A stretch of 37,005 nt of DNA from NCBI RefSeq assembly GCF_013393325.1, contig NZ_QJRC01000068.1, positions 1-37,005 on the forward strand. Reading direction: 5' to 3'. Under the pieces are notes generated by a model, which was given only the letters and a program-made list of their open reading frames with translations, was not told the origin of the DNA and searched no databases. The DNA is from Pseudomonas hunanensis (GTDB lineage Bacteria > Pseudomonadota > Gammaproteobacteria > Pseudomonadales > Pseudomonadaceae). A program made the translations under genes and the position numbers. Shown here piece after piece: positions 10,359-18,598 of this stretch; the first letter of the stretch is position 1; each line of letters starts with the position of its first letter.

Positions 10359-13186
10359 CCGACTACAAAGCCACGCTTAACCTTCCGGACACCGCCTTCC
10401 CCATGAAGGCCGGCCTGCCTCAGCGCGAACCGCAGATCCTGCAGCGCTGGGACAGCATTGGCCTGTACCAGAAGCTGCGCGAAATTGGCAAGGATCGTCC
10501 CAAGTTCGTCCTGCACGACGGCCCGCCCTATGCCAACGGCAAGATTCACATCGGTCATGCGCTGAACAAGATCCTCAAGGACATGATCGTCCGCTCCAAG
10601 ACCCTGGCCGGCTTCGATGCGCCGTATGTACCGGGCTGGGACTGCCATGGCCTGCCGATCGAGCACAAGGTCGAGGTTACCCACGGCAAGCACCTGTCCG
10701 CCGACCGCACCCGCGAGCTGTGCCGCGAATACGCCGCCGAGCAGATCGAAGGGCAGAAGACCGAGTTCATTCGCCTGGGCGTGCTGGGTGACTGGGACAA
10801 CCCGTACAAGACCATGAACTTCGCCAACGAGGCCGGTGAAATCCGCGCCCTGGCCGAGATGGTCAAGCAAGGCTTCGTGTTCAAGGGCCTCAAGCCTGTG
10901 AACTGGTGCTTCGATTGCGGTTCGGCCCTGGCTGAAGCGGAAGTCGAGTACGCCGACAAGAAATCCCAGACCATCGACGTGGCCTTCCCGGTTGCCGATG
11001 AAACCAAGCTGGCCGCTGCTTTCGGCCTGGCGTCGCTGGCCAAACCGGCCGCCATCGTGATCTGGACCACCACCCCGTGGACCATCCCGGCCAACCAGGC
11101 GCTGAACATCCACCCGGAGTTCAAGTACGCCCTGGTCGACACCGGCGAGCGCCTGCTGGTACTGGCTGAAGAGCTGGTCGAGTCGTGCCTCAAGCGCTAC
11201 AACCTGGAAGGCTCGATCATTGCCACCGCCCAAGGTTCGGCGCTGGAGCTGATCAACTTCCGTCACCCGTTCTATGATCGCCTGTCGCCAATCTACCTGG
11301 CCGACTACGTCGAGCTGGGCGCGGGTACCGGCGTGGTGCATTCGGCACCTGCCTACGGTGAAGACGACTTCGTTACCTGCAAGCGCTACGGCATGGTCAA
11401 CGACGACATCCTCACCCCGGTGCAGAGCAACGGTGTATATGTCGAGTCGCTGCCATTCTTCGGCGGCCAGTTCATCTGGAAGGCCAACCCGGCCATCGTC
11501 GAGAAGCTGAGCGAAGTCGGTGCGCTGATGCACACCGAAACCATCAGCCACAGCTACATGCACTGCTGGCGCCACAAGACCCCGCTGATCTACCGTGCTA
11601 CTGCGCAGTGGTTCGTGGGCATGGACAAGCAGCCAACCACCGGCGAGCCGCTGCGTGAGCGCGCGCTGAAAGCCATCGAAGACACCAAGTTCGTGCCGGC
11701 CTGGGGCCAGGCGCGCTTGCATTCGATGATCGCCAACCGCCCGGACTGGTGCATTTCGCGTCAGCGCAACTGGGGCGTGCCAATCCCGTTCTTCCTGCAC
11801 AAGCAGACCGGCGAACTGCACCCGCGCACTGTCGAGCTGATGGAGCAAGTGGCCAAACGCGTCGAGCAGGAGGGCATCGAGGCTTGGTTCAAGCTGGACG
11901 CCGCCGAGCTGCTGGGCGTTGAAGCCGACCAGTACGACAAGATCACCGACACCCTCGACGTGTGGTTCGACTCGGGTACCACCCATTGGCACGTGCTGCG
12001 TGGCTCGCACGACATCGGCCACACCACCGGCCCGGTCGCCGACCTGTACCTGGAAGGCTCTGACCAGCACCGTGGCTGGTTCCACTCGTCGTTGCTGACC
12101 GGTTGCGCCATCGACAACCACGCGCCATACCGCGAGCTGCTGACCCATGGCTTCACCGTGGACGAAAACGGCCGCAAGATGTCCAAATCGCTGGGCAACA
12201 CCATCGAACCGGAGAAGGTCAACAACACCTTGGGTGCCGACATCCTGCGCCTGTGGGTTTCGGCCACCGACTACTCCGGTGAAATGGCGGTTTCCGAGCA
12301 GATCCTGCAGCGCAGCGCCGACGCCTATCGCCGTATTCGCAATACCGCGCGCTTCTTGCTGTCCAACCTGTCCGGCTTCGACCCGGCCCGCGACCTGCTG
12401 GCCCCGGAGGACATGCTGGCACTGGACCGCTGGGCCGTGGACCGCACCCTGCTGCTGCAGCGCGAGCTGGAAGAGCACTACAGCGAGTACCGTTTCTGGA
12501 ACGTCTACTCCAAGGTGCACAACTTCTGCGTACAGGAACTGGGCGGCTTCTACCTCGACATCATCAAGGACCGCCAGTACACCACTGGTGCCAACAGTGT
12601 CGCCCGCCGCTCCTGCCAGACCGCGCTGTACCACATCAGCGAGGCGCTGGTGCGCTGGATCGCGCCAATCCTGGCGTTCACCGCCGACGAAATCTGGCAG
12701 TACCTGCCGGGCGAGCGCAACGAGTCGGTAATGCTCAACGGCTGGTACCAGGGCCTGAGCGAGCTGCCGGAAGGCACCGAGCTGGACCGCGCCTACTGGG
12801 ACCGCGTGATGGCGGTGAAGGCCTCGGTGAACAAAGAGCTGGAGAACCAGCGTACCGCCAAGGTGATCGGTGGCAACCTGCAGGCCGAAGTGACCCTGTA
12901 CGCCGACGAAGGCCTGAGCGCCGACCTGGGCAAGCTGGGCGACGAACTGCGCTTCGTGCTGATCACCTCGGCCGCCAGCGTGGTGCCGTTCGCTCAGGCG
13001 CCGGCCGAAGCCGTGGCCACCGAAGTCGAAGGCCTCAAGCTGAAGGTGGTCAAGTCCGGCCACGCCAAGTGCGGCCGTTGCTGGCACTTCCGCGCCGACG
13101 TTGGCAGCCACCCGGAGCACCCGGAAATCTGCAGCCGTTGCGTCGACAACCTGAGCGGTTCGGGTGAGGTGCGCCACTATGCCTAA
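10355..13186 (+). CDS. ileS: Isoleucyl-tRNA synthetase
   Basis: 943-residue class I aminoacyl-tRNA synthetase that charges tRNA-Ile and edits valine. HIGH motif at residues 65-68 and KMSKS at 608-612; the editing domain lies between. The C-terminus has a zinc-binding CxxC pair (CGRC and CSRC), as in the bacterial form close to E. coli IleS (about 938 residues). The start at 10355 ([10 protein letters not shown]) overlaps the ribF stop by 4 bp; an upstream in-frame ATG at 10322 lies inside ribF and is less likely. Its stop overlaps the lspA start by 8 bp. Confidence 0.98.
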   Translation: MTDYKATLNLPDTAFPMKAGLPQREPQILQRWDSIGLYQKLREIGKDRPKFVLHDGPPYANGKIHIGHALNKILKDMIVRSKTLAGFDAPYVPGWDCHGLPIEHKVEVTHGKHLSADRTRELCREYAAEQIEGQKTEFIRLGVLGDWDNPYKTMNFANEAGEIRALAEMVKQGFVFKGLKPVNWCFDCGSALAEAEVEYADKKSQTIDVAFPVADETKLAAAFGLASLAKPAAIVIWTTTPWTIPANQALNIHPEFKYALVDTGERLLVLAEELVESCLKRYNLEGSIIATAQGSALELINFRHPFYDRLSPIYLADYVELGAGTGVVHSAPAYGEDDFVTCKRYGMVNDDILTPVQSNGVYVESLPFFGGQFIWKANPAIVEKLSEVGALMHTETISHSYMHCWRHKTPLIYRATAQWFVGMDKQPTTGEPLRERALKAIEDTKFVPAWGQARLHSMIANRPDWCISRQRNWGVPIPFFLHKQTGELHPRTVELMEQVAKRVEQEGIEAWFKLDAAELLGVEADQYDKITDTLDVWFDSGTTHWHVLRGSHDIGHTTGPVADLYLEGSDQHRGWFHSSLLTGCAIDNHAPYRELLTHGFTVDENGRKMSKSLGNTIEPEKVNNTLGADILRLWVSATDYSGEMAVSEQILQRSADAYRRIRNTARFLLSNLSGFDPARDLLAPEDMLALDRWAVDRTLLLQRELEEHYSEYRFWNVYSKVHNFCVQELGGFYLDIIKDRQYTTGANSVARRSCQTALYHISEALVRWIAPILAFTADEIWQYLPGERNESVMLNGWYQGLSELPEGTELDRAYWDRVMAVKASVNKELENQRTAKVIGGNLQAEVTLYADEGLSADLGKLGDELRFVLITSAASVVPFAQAPAEAVATEVEGLKLKVVKSGHAKCGRCWHFRADVGSHPEHPEICSRCVDNLSGSGEVRHYA

Positions 13187-13694
13187 CCCTGCAGCGGGGC
13201 GCTTCGGGCGCCTTGCATGGCTTTGGCTGAGCTTGCTGGTCCTGGTCCTCGACCAGGCCACCAAGCTGTACTTCAACAACGCCCTGACCATGTACCAGCA
13301 GATTGTGGTCATCCCTGACTACTTCAGCTGGACGTTGGCCTACAACACCGGTGCCGCGTTCAGCTTTCTCGCTGATGGCGCTGGCTGGCAGCGCTGGCTG
13401 TTCGCCCTGATCGCCGTGGTGGTCAGTGCCGTGCTGGTGGTATGGCTCAAGCGCCTGGGGCGCAACGAGACCTGGCTGGCCGTGGCACTGGCGCTGGTGC
13501 TGGGTGGCGCCATCGGCAACCTGTACGATCGCATCGTGCTGGGCCATGTGGTCGACTTCATCCTGGTGCACTGGCAGAACCGCCACTACTTCCCGGCCTT
13601 CAACGTGGCCGACAGCGCCATCACCGTTGGTGCGGTGATGCTGGCGCTGGATATGTTCAAGAGCAAGAAGTCCGAGGATCCGGTCCATGACTGA
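13179..13694 (+). CDS. lspA: Prolipoprotein signal peptidase (signal peptidase II)
   Basis: 171-residue inner-membrane aspartyl protease that removes the signal peptide from diacylated prolipoproteins. Four membrane segments. The catalytic aspartates should be D126 (in GHVVDFI) and D145 (in FNVADSA); conserved NTGAAFSF and NLYDR are present. The start at 13179 is chosen because GAGGTG lies 8 bp upstream and the family begins there; an ATG at 13164 is too close to that site. It overlaps ileS by 8 bp and fkpB by 8 bp. Confidence 0.96.
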   Translation: MPNPAAGRFGRLAWLWLSLLVLVLDQATKLYFNNALTMYQQIVVIPDYFSWTLAYNTGAAFSFLADGAGWQRWLFALIAVVVSAVLVVWLKRLGRNETWLAVALALVLGGAIGNLYDRIVLGHVVDFILVHWQNRHYFPAFNVADSAITVGAVMLALDMFKSKKSEDPVHD

Positions 13695-14124
13695 CACCCG
13701 TATCGGCCAGAACACCGAAGTCACCTTGCACTTCGCGCTGCACCTGGAAAACGGCGACACCGTCGACAGCACGTTCGACAAAGCCCCGGCCACCTTCAAG
13801 GTTGGCGATGGCAACCTGCTGCCGGGCTTTGAAAGCGCCCTGTTCGGCTTCAAGGCCGGTGACAAGCGCACTGTGGTAGTGGCCCCGGAGAACGCTTTCG
13901 GCCAGCCTAACCCGCAGAACGTGCAGGTTATGCCGCGCTCCAACTTCGAAGGCATGGAGCTGTCCGAAGGCCTGCTGATCATCTTCAACGACGCCGCCAA
14001 CACCGAGCTGCCAGGTGTGGTCAAAGCGTTCGATGACGACCAGGTGACCATCGACTTCAATCACCCACTGGCTGGCAAGACCCTGACCTTCGAGGTGGAG
14101 ATCCTCGAGGTGAAGGCCCTGTAA
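13687..14124 (+). CDS. fkpB: FKBP-type peptidyl-prolyl cis-trans isomerase (SlpA type)
   Basis: 145-residue cytoplasmic protein of the short FKBP class (SlpA/FkpB), which combines a proline isomerase domain with an inserted flap and has chaperone activity. Visible family marks are GDTVDSTF, the segment [13 protein letters not shown] and PENAFG. The length is normal. The gene is commonly found between lspA and ispH in gammaproteobacteria, and here it overlaps lspA by 8 bp and precedes ispH by 14 bp. Confidence 0.94.
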   Translation: MTDTRIGQNTEVTLHFALHLENGDTVDSTFDKAPATFKVGDGNLLPGFESALFGFKAGDKRTVVVAPENAFGQPNPQNVQVMPRSNFEGMELSEGLLIIFNDAANTELPGVVKAFDDDQVTIDFNHPLAGKTLTFEVEILEVKAL

Positions 14125-14138
14125 GCCTGGAGCCGAGC

Positions 14139-15086
14139 ATGCAAATCAAACTCGCCAACCCTCGCGGCTTTTGCGCGGGGGTCGACCGGGCGATCGAGAT
14201 CGTCAACCGCGCGCTGGAAGTCTTCGGCCCGCCGATCTATGTGCGCCACGAAGTGGTGCACAACAAGTTCGTGGTGGAAGACCTGCGCAACCGTGGCGCC
14301 ATCTTTGTCGAAGAGCTGGACCAGGTGCCGGACGATGTCATCGTCATCTTCAGTGCCCACGGTGTTTCCCAGGCCGTGCGCCAGGAAGCAGCTGGCCGTG
14401 GCCTGAAAGTGTTCGATGCCACCTGCCCGCTGGTGACCAAGGTGCACATCGAAGTGGCCAAGTACAGCCGCGATGGCCGTGAGTGCATTCTCATCGGCCA
14501 CGAAGGGCACCCGGAAGTCGAAGGCACCATGGGCCAGTACGACGCCAGCAACGGTGGCGCCATCTACCTTGTCGAGGACGAGGAAGATGTTGCCAACCTG
14601 CAGGTGCGCGACCCGGACCACCTGGCCTTCGTCACCCAGACCACGCTGTCGATGGACGACACCAGTCGCGTCATCGACGCCCTGCGTGCACGCTTTCCGA
14701 ACATCGGTGGCCCGCGCAAGGACGACATCTGCTACGCCACCCAAAACCGCCAGGACGCCGTCAAGCAACTGGCAGGCGAGAGTGACGTGGTGCTGGTGGT
14801 CGGCAGCCCGAACAGCTCCAACTCCAACCGCCTGCGCGAGCTGGCCGAGCGCATGGGCACTCCGGCTTACCTGATTGATGGTGCCGAGGACCTGCAACGC
14901 GGCTGGTTCGACCAGGCCGCGCGTATCGGCATCACTGCCGGTGCTTCGGCCCCCGAAGTGCTGGTGCGTGGCGTGATCGAGCAACTCAAGGCTTGGGGCG
15001 CCACGGGCGCTGAAGAGCTGGATGGGCGGGAGGAGAACATCACCTTCTCGATGCCTAAAGAGCTGCGGGTTCGGTCGCTGATCTGA
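14139..15086 (+). CDS. ispH: 4-hydroxy-3-methylbut-2-enyl diphosphate reductase
   Basis: 315-residue iron-sulfur enzyme catalysing the last step of the MEP isoprenoid pathway (HMBPP to IPP and DMAPP). Cluster cysteines are C12 (RGFCAGV), C96 (DATCPLV) and the one in ICYATQNRQ (near residue 197). The conserved EGTMGQY and [10 protein letters not shown] segments are also present. It ends the ribF-to-ispH block. Its stop codon abuts the fimT stop on the other strand with no bases between. Confidence 0.97.
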   Translation: MQIKLANPRGFCAGVDRAIEIVNRALEVFGPPIYVRHEVVHNKFVVEDLRNRGAIFVEELDQVPDDVIVIFSAHGVSQAVRQEAAGRGLKVFDATCPLVTKVHIEVAKYSRDGRECILIGHEGHPEVEGTMGQYDASNGGAIYLVEDEEDVANLQVRDPDHLAFVTQTTLSMDDTSRVIDALRARFPNIGGPRKDDICYATQNRQDAVKQLAGESDVVLVVGSPNSSNSNRLRELAERMGTPAYLIDGAEDLQRGWFDQAARIGITAGASAPEVLVRGVIEQLKAWGATGAEELDGREENITFSMPKELRVRSLI

Positions 15087-15572
15087 TCAGGGCCTTGCGC
15101 ACAGCGGATGATTCGGTTCGCCTGTGCGCAAGGCTACTCTGCCAGTGCTTGCCAGAACCACATGATAAGGGCTGTTGGTTTTTTCGCAGACTACAAGCCG
15201 GCCACTCAGCTGAGCGTTGTTTGGCTGCATCGGCACACCCTGTGCACTGAATTTCACCTGCCCCCCCGTATTCGCTGCGATGTACATGGGTCGAGAAAGC
15301 CGATGTTCACGCAGCACTTGCTGATTGTGCTCTAACACTGCACGCCAGCCATTCCCCCAATTACCGTCCAGCGCCACTACAACTACCGGTTGGCCCTGCA
15401 GCACGGCATGGCTGCGCGCACTGCGCAGTGCCTGGGCCAGATCTCGGGCCGCTGCCGCCCGGTGTAGGTCGTCACTCATCCTGGCGTAGGCCGGAATACC
15501 CAGCTGTGTCAGCAAGACAGCCACCGCCAAGGCCGACAACATTTGAATCAGTGTTACGCCGCGTTGCCTCAC
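15087..15572 (-). CDS. fimT: Type IV pilus minor pilin / pseudopilin, FimT-GspH family
   Basis: 161-residue prepilin-like protein. The class III leader ends at G5 (MRQRG), followed by a hydrophobic helix to about residue 28 and a GspH-like domain (segments ARDLAQALRSARSHAV and GQPVVVVALDG, then two C-terminal cysteines). Such minor pilins help start type IV pilus assembly; some FimT proteins bind DNA. The residue at +5 after cleavage is Gln, not the usual Glu. Start is GTG, with GGAGG 8 bp upstream; a nearby ATG (15579) is out of frame. It is divergent from the pilV-pilW-pilX-pilE genes, while in P. aeruginosa fimU lies in the same direction as pilV. The 109-bp gap between fimT and pilV must carry both promoters. 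Confidence 0.85.
   Translation of the reverse strand: MRQRGVTLIQMLSALAVAVLLTQLGIPAYARMSDDLHRAAAARDLAQALRSARSHAVLQGQPVVVVALDGNWGNGWRAVLEHNQQVLREHRLSRPMYIAANTGGQVKFSAQGVPMQPNNAQLSGRLVVCEKTNSPYHVVLASTGRVALRTGEPNHPLCARP
15092..15134. terminator. Long inverted repeat at the ispH / fimT convergence
   Basis: GCCTTGCGCACAG (15092-15104) and CTGTGCGCAAGGC (15122-15134) are perfect 13-bp arms around a 17-bp loop. It starts 5 bp after the ispH stop and lies wholly inside the 3' end of fimT. There is no T-run, so a factor-dependent stop or an RNA 3'-end stabiliser for the ispH operon is more likely than a classical intrinsic terminator. Confidence 0.55.
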
Positions 15573-15681
15573 CGTGCATTCCTCCCTGGAAGTGCTTGGC
15601 TATAGCTTCACGTTCGCTGGCCAAGCGTTCTAGTCGGCCGGTTCCAAGGCTATTGCAGGAAAAGTCACGGGAGGTGCAAGG

Positions 15682-15864
15682 ATGCACGTAAGGCAACGGG
15701 GCATGACGCTCCTGGAAGTGCTGTTGGCTGTCGCGGTTGTGGCCGTGGGCATGTTCGCAACCGCAGCGATGCAGTTGCAGGCATTGCAGGCGACGGAAAG
15801 CGCACGCCGTGATGGGCAGGCGGCGATGGCGGCGCATAGCGAGCTTGAGCGGAGGCGGCGATGA
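15682..15864 (+). CDS. pilV: Very short PilV-like minor pilin
   Basis: 60-residue protein that is almost only a prepilin N-terminus: leader MHVRQRG, then MTLLEV with the conserved Glu+5 and a hydrophobic alpha-helix. The end, ATESARRDGQAAMAAHSELERRRR in parts, aligns by eye with the helix region of normal PilV, which continues for a further 100 residues or more (P. aeruginosa PilV is about 185). The globular domain is missing. GGGAGG lies upstream, and its stop overlaps the pilW start (ATGA), so it reads as an intact, translated gene rather than decayed sequence. It may be a degenerate pilin kept for coupling, or a functional mini-pilin. Confidence 0.7.
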   Translation: MHVRQRGMTLLEVLLAVAVVAVGMFATAAMQLQALQATESARRDGQAAMAAHSELERRRR

Positions 15865-16502
15865 GGCGCCGCCAGATTGGGTTCGGTTTGCTTGAAGTTG
15901 TGATGGCACTGGCCATCGGGTTGCTGCTGCTGGCGGCGGCCAGCCAGCTCTTTACCTCCGCACACCAGGCTTGGCGCCTGCAAAGCACGGCAGTGCGTAT
16001 GCAGGATGAAGCACGTCAGGCATTACTGCGTATGGCGCAGGACATCCGCATGACGGGGATGTTTGGCTGTCTTCAGCTCGGTCCAGGCGACTTCAACGCC
16101 CCGGGCTCACAGTTGGCTTTCGCCCGACCATTGGAAGTTGATTCCACTACCCTCAGCCTGGTTGTAGCGGAGTTGCCCGGACAGGCTGGCAAGTCTGACT
16201 GGCTCTTGCACACAGACTGCATCGAGAAAGTGAGCGTGGATGTGGATCCCAAAGAGGGCTATCCACTGGCGTTTCCTATCAGCAGATACGTCTACCAGCT
16301 CCAGGGCAACCAACTGAAGTTCAAGCGAGGAAGAAGCTTTCAGCCGCTGGTCGAGAATGTACGAGAGGCGCGCTTCGAACGTGTGCAAACACCCGAAGGA
16401 GTGAGAGTGGATATCGCGCTCACGTTGTACGAGCCCACGCTCAAACTCGAACAGCGCCATGAGCTTAGCGTGGCGCTGCGCAACTCGGTGCCGGGGCCAT
16501 GA
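15861..16502 (+). CDS. pilW: Type IV pilus minor pilin PilW
   Basis: 213-residue minor pilin with prepilin leader MRRRQIG followed by FGLLEV (Glu+5 present) and a long hydrophobic helix. The segment RQALLRMAQDIRMTGMFGC is the typical PilW start of the globular domain. It is shorter than P. aeruginosa PilW (about 270). It overlaps pilV and pilX by 4 bp each. Minor pilins of this set form the tip complex that primes pilus fibre assembly. Confidence 0.85.
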   Translation: MRRRQIGFGLLEVVMALAIGLLLLAAASQLFTSAHQAWRLQSTAVRMQDEARQALLRMAQDIRMTGMFGCLQLGPGDFNAPGSQLAFARPLEVDSTTLSLVVAELPGQAGKSDWLLHTDCIEKVSVDVDPKEGYPLAFPISRYVYQLQGNQLKFKRGRSFQPLVENVREARFERVQTPEGVRVDIALTLYEPTLKLEQRHELSVALRNSVPGP

Positions 16503-16942
16503 AGCGTCAACGCGGTGTCGTGCTGCTGTTGGCGTTGGTACTGAGCCTGCTGCTCGGCTTGCTGGCGGCCTCAGCCCTGAGTGATGCCTTGGTGGAAACG
16601 CGAATGGCCGGTCACCTGCGCGATGGTCTGCTGGCGCTCGAAGAAGCGGAGGCCACCTTGCAAGCAGGGGAGGCCGAGATCAAGCGTGCACCTCCTGATC
16701 CGTGTTCCGCGTGCATGCCGCCAGCTCGACCGCACGACCTGGCCGGGCAGTGGCACAGCACGCAAGAGGGCTATTTCCACCTGCAGAATCTTGGCCCGAG
16801 TAAGCGCGCGCAGGCCACCCTGTTTCGGATAACCGCCGTGAGCAAACAAACCCAGTCACGACAGGTACTGGAAGCCGTCTACGCCGTGGCCGACGACAAG
16901 ATGCAACGCATGGCCTGGCGACAAAGACTCAGAGGAGACTGA
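16499..16942 (+). CDS. pilX: Type IV pilus minor pilin PilX
   Basis: 147-residue protein with PilX-type N-terminus: leader MKRQRG followed by VVLLLALVLSLLLGLLAASA. Lack of Glu at +5 is usual for PilX. The segment ALVETRMAGHLRDGLLALEEAEATL in parts matches the PilX N-terminal family (residues N/R-Q-A-x-x-AEA-L type). The globular part has a CSAC pair. It starts inside the end of pilW and ends one base before pilE. In P. aeruginosa pilY1 would follow; here pilE follows directly. Confidence 0.8.
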   Translation: MKRQRGVVLLLALVLSLLLGLLAASALSDALVETRMAGHLRDGLLALEEAEATLQAGEAEIKRAPPDPCSACMPPARPHDLAGQWHSTQEGYFHLQNLGPSKRAQATLFRITAVSKQTQSRQVLEAVYAVADDKMQRMAWRQRLRGD

Positions 16943-16943
16943 C

Positions 16944-17333
16944 ATGCAGCAAGGCTTGAGCCTGATCGAGTTGTTGATTGTGCTGGCCGTGACCGGCATT
17001 CTGGCAGCCATTGCCTACCCCAGTTACAGCGACCAGCTTCGGCGAGCCGCGCGCAGCGAAGTGGTTGGCCTGCTGCATGATGCCGCCCTGCGTCTGGAGC
17101 GCCACCGCGTGCGCACCGGCGAGTATGCCGAGGGCGACCCGGCCTTGCCCGACGGTACCCGCTACTACAGCCTGCAGGCCCAGCGCGGCAGCGACACCTT
17201 CACGCTGCACGCCCGGCGGCTGCCGAATGGGCTGATGGCACAGGATGGCTGTGGCGATTTCCAGCTCGACCAGGCTGGCGCGCGCAGCAACCCCGGTGCC
17301 GTTGGTGGCAGCGAGCACTGCTGGGGAAGCTGA
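16944..17333 (+). CDS. pilE: Type IV minor pilin PilE
   Basis: 129-residue pilin with a very short leader MQQG, mature start LSLIELLIVLAVTGILAAIA (Glu+5 present) and YPSYSDQLRRAARSE, the signature of PilE/major-type pilins. Two C-terminal cysteines (DGCGDF and EHCWGS) could form the D-loop disulfide. AGAGGAG lies upstream. It ends the pilV-W-X-E group, just 54 bp before thiO, with no visible terminator between. Confidence 0.85.
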   Translation: MQQGLSLIELLIVLAVTGILAAIAYPSYSDQLRRAARSEVVGLLHDAALRLERHRVRTGEYAEGDPALPDGTRYYSLQAQRGSDTFTLHARRLPNGLMAQDGCGDFQLDQAGARSNPGAVGGSEHCWGS

Positions 17334-17387
17334 AGGTTGAATGATGCCCGGTGCATCGCGGTTTTACTTCAGGTGTTGGATCGACAG

Positions 17388-18485
17388 ATGAACAAGCAAG
17401 TAGTGGTGGTCGGCGGCGGGGTGATTGGCCTGCTGACGGCGTTCAACCTGGCGGCAAAGGTCGGCCAGGTGGTGGTGTGTGATCAGGGCGAGGTTGGCCG
17501 CGAGTCGTCCTGGGCTGGCGGTGGCATTGTTTCGCCGTTGTACCCATGGCGCTACAGCCCGGCGGTGACCGCCCTGGCGCACTGGTCGCAAGACTTTTAT
17601 CCACAGCTGGGCGAGCGCTTGTTCGCCAGCACCGGCGTCGACCCCGAAGTGCACACCACTGGGCTGTACTGGCTCGATCTGGACGACGAGGCCGAAGCGT
17701 TGGCCTGGGCCGAGCGCGAGCAGCGACCGCTTAGCGCCGTGGATATCTCGGCGGCCTATGACGCGGTGCCGGTGCTGGGCCCGGGCTTCAAGCGCGCCAT
17801 CTACATGGCTGGGGTGGCCAATGTGCGCAACCCACGGTTGGTCAAATCGCTGAAGGCGGCGCTGCTGGCGCTGCCTAACGTGACCTTGCGCGAACACTGC
17901 CAGATCACCGGTTTCGTGCAGCAGGACGGGCGCGTGACCGGGGTGCAGACCGCCGACGGCGTGCTGGTGGCGGATGAAGTGGTGCTCAGCGCTGGCGCCT
18001 GGAGTGGTGACCTGCTGCGTACCCTTGGCCTCGAACTGCCGGTAGAGCCGGTGAAGGGCCAGATGATCCTGTTCAAGTGCGCCGACGACTTCTTGCCGAG
18101 TATGGTGCTGGCCAAGGGGCGCTATGCGATCCCACGGCGTGATGGGCACATTCTGGTGGGCAGTACGCTGGAGCATGCCGGTTATGACAAGACCCCGACC
18201 GGGGATGCGCTGGACAGCCTGAAGGCATCGGCGGTGGAGTTGTTGCCTGAGCTTGAGGGGGCCACGGTGGTGGCGCACTGGGCGGGGCTGCGGCCGGGCT
18301 CTCCGGAAGGTATTCCGTATATCGGGCCGGTGCCGGGGCATGCGGGGTTGTGGCTGAACTGCGGGCATTACCGTAATGGGCTGGTGCTGGCACCGGCTTC
18401 GTGCCAATTGTTTACCGACTTGCTGACCGGGGCCGAGCCGATTATCGACCCGGCGCCTTATGCGCCAGAAGGTCGTTTGGGCTGA
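17388..18485 (+). CDS. thiO: FAD-dependent glycine oxidase ThiO
   Basis: 365-residue flavoprotein of the DAO family. It shows the dinucleotide-binding motif VVVGGGVIGLLTA at the N-terminus, the segment ESSWAGGGIVSPLYPWRY in parts, and a C-terminal FAD contact region (WAGLRPGSPEGIPYIGPV and GHYRNGL). ThiO oxidises glycine to the imine/glyoxylate needed for the thiazole of thiamine, although the P. putida enzyme may also act in amine catabolism. I chose the ATG at 17388 (MNKQVVVVG) because the family begins there; a 17-codon upstream extension is out of character. Convergent with the amidase across a REP pair. Confidence 0.9.
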   Translation: MNKQVVVVGGGVIGLLTAFNLAAKVGQVVVCDQGEVGRESSWAGGGIVSPLYPWRYSPAVTALAHWSQDFYPQLGERLFASTGVDPEVHTTGLYWLDLDDEAEALAWAEREQRPLSAVDISAAYDAVPVLGPGFKRAIYMAGVANVRNPRLVKSLKAALLALPNVTLREHCQITGFVQQDGRVTGVQTADGVLVADEVVLSAGAWSGDLLRTLGLELPVEPVKGQMILFKCADDFLPSMVLAKGRYAIPRRDGHILVGSTLEHAGYDKTPTGDALDSLKASAVELLPELEGATVVAHWAGLRPGSPEGIPYIGPVPGHAGLWLNCGHYRNGLVLAPASCQLFTDLLTGAEPIIDPAPYAPEGRLG

Positions 18486-18491
18486 GGGCTT

Positions 18492-18575
18492 CTTCGCGGG
18501 TAAACCCGCTCCCACAGGTGCAGCACAGGTTTGAAAACCGTGTGATCCCTGTGGGAGCGGGTTTACCCGCGAAAG
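18492..18575. repeat. Inverted pair of REP elements between thiO and the amidase gene
   Basis: One unit reads CTTCGCGGGTAAACCCGC followed by TCCCACAGG (18492-18518). The second is its reverse complement, CCTGTGGGAGC followed by GGGTTTACCCGCGAAAG (18548-18575). Each is itself palindromic, and the pair can form a long hairpin. Such paired REPs between convergent genes are common in P. putida and can act as bidirectional terminators or as sites of RNA stabilisation. Confidence 0.88.
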
Positions 18576-18598
18576 GGCCAGCGAGCCTGTTAGAGCGC

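Noticed and set aside
10331..13312. 993-codon open frame on the minus strand over ileS
   Set aside because: It mirrors the ileS gene (HIGH and KMSKS present on the plus strand). Long antisense frames are common in high-GC genes; the translation has no recognisable domain.
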